A stretch of 64,000 nucleotides of DNA from Brevibacillus antibioticus (lineage in GTDB: Bacteria; Bacillota; Bacilli; Brevibacillales; Brevibacillaceae). The position numbers were made by a program, and so were the translations under genes. The notes beneath the pieces were generated by a model that had not been told where the DNA came from, did no database searches, and saw nothing but the letters and a program-made list of their open reading frames with translations. This document shows positions 63,877 to 64,000 of the stretch, piece by piece (within the stretch, counting starts at the first letter, position 1; every line of letters starts with the position of its first letter). Location: NCBI RefSeq assembly GCF_005217615.1, contig NZ_SZNK01000001.1, forward strand, positions 4,511,001 to 4,575,000, in the 5' to 3' direction.

Positions 63877-64000
63877 GATAAGTCCTCGACCGATTAGTAT
63901 TCGTCAGCTCCACGCGTTACCGCGCTTCCACACCGAACCTATCAACCTCATCGTCTATGAGGGGTCTTACCAGCTTGCGCTGTGGGAAGTCTCATCTTGG
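63877..64000 (-). rRNA. 23S rRNA, 3' end only
   Basis: Minus strand shows the conserved 3' end of 23S rRNA (CCAAGATGAGACTTCCC, then GATACTAATCGGTCGAGGAC-like closing helix). The gene continues beyond the window. No 5S gene lies between it and the tRNAs. Confidence 0.95.

Overview
The window reads as a chromosomal segment of an endospore-forming member of the Bacillales, most likely Brevibacillus or a close relative. The basis is the order sigW-rsiW / cdaA-cdaR-glmM / glmS with a glmS ribozyme, a SigW-type promoter, a Spo0E-like phosphatase, arginase, and a ten-tRNA cluster after a 23S rRNA gene. The genus is inference; no marker gene is complete enough here to settle it.

Layout. 1-15.9 kb is ordinary accessory chromosome: a chemoreceptor, SstT, a secreted chitinase, GlpT and GlpQ (matching CcpA/GlpP-type leaders), a ytbD-ytbE-like operon facing its HxlR regulator across a duplicated operator, decayed gene remnants and a HEAT-like protein. 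16.0-52.7 kb is a composite of three Tn7-like elements lying against the 3' end of glmS. Element A (about 15978-27674) carries a RADAR defence pair (rdrA, rdrB), a frameshifted ParB-like gene and a lone tnsA. Its ends have TTAGACT-type TnsB sites, and tnsB, tnsC and tnsD are gone. Element C (24227-27481) is a transposase-less Tn7-like element with the same end type. It sits in the start region of element A's tnsA, with a perfect 5-bp duplication CCATT, and carries a secreted amidase-like gene, a secreted coiled-coil gene and IS remnants. Element B (27675-52730) is complete: tnsA, tnsB, tnsC and two TniQ/TnsD proteins, three spaced sites at one end and four contiguous 20-bp sites at the glmS end (the Tn7 arrangement). 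Its cargo is a Gabija pair followed by a HEPN-like and a caspase-like gene, and a type II Wadjet operon.

52.7-64 kb is core genome: glmS and its ribozyme, glmM, cdaR, cdaA, rsiW, sigW, a small Spo0E-like gene, an IS1182-type insertion inside that gene's terminator, rocF, ten tRNAs and the 3' end of a 23S gene.

How it fits together. TnsD-type proteins recognise the conserved end of glmS, so the site collects elements without harming the host. Three anti-phage or anti-plasmid systems (RADAR, Gabija, Wadjet) have accumulated there. The least familiar part is the operon gajA-gajB-HEPN-caspase, which ends directly at the left end of element B and may be an extended, effector-loaded form of Gabija.
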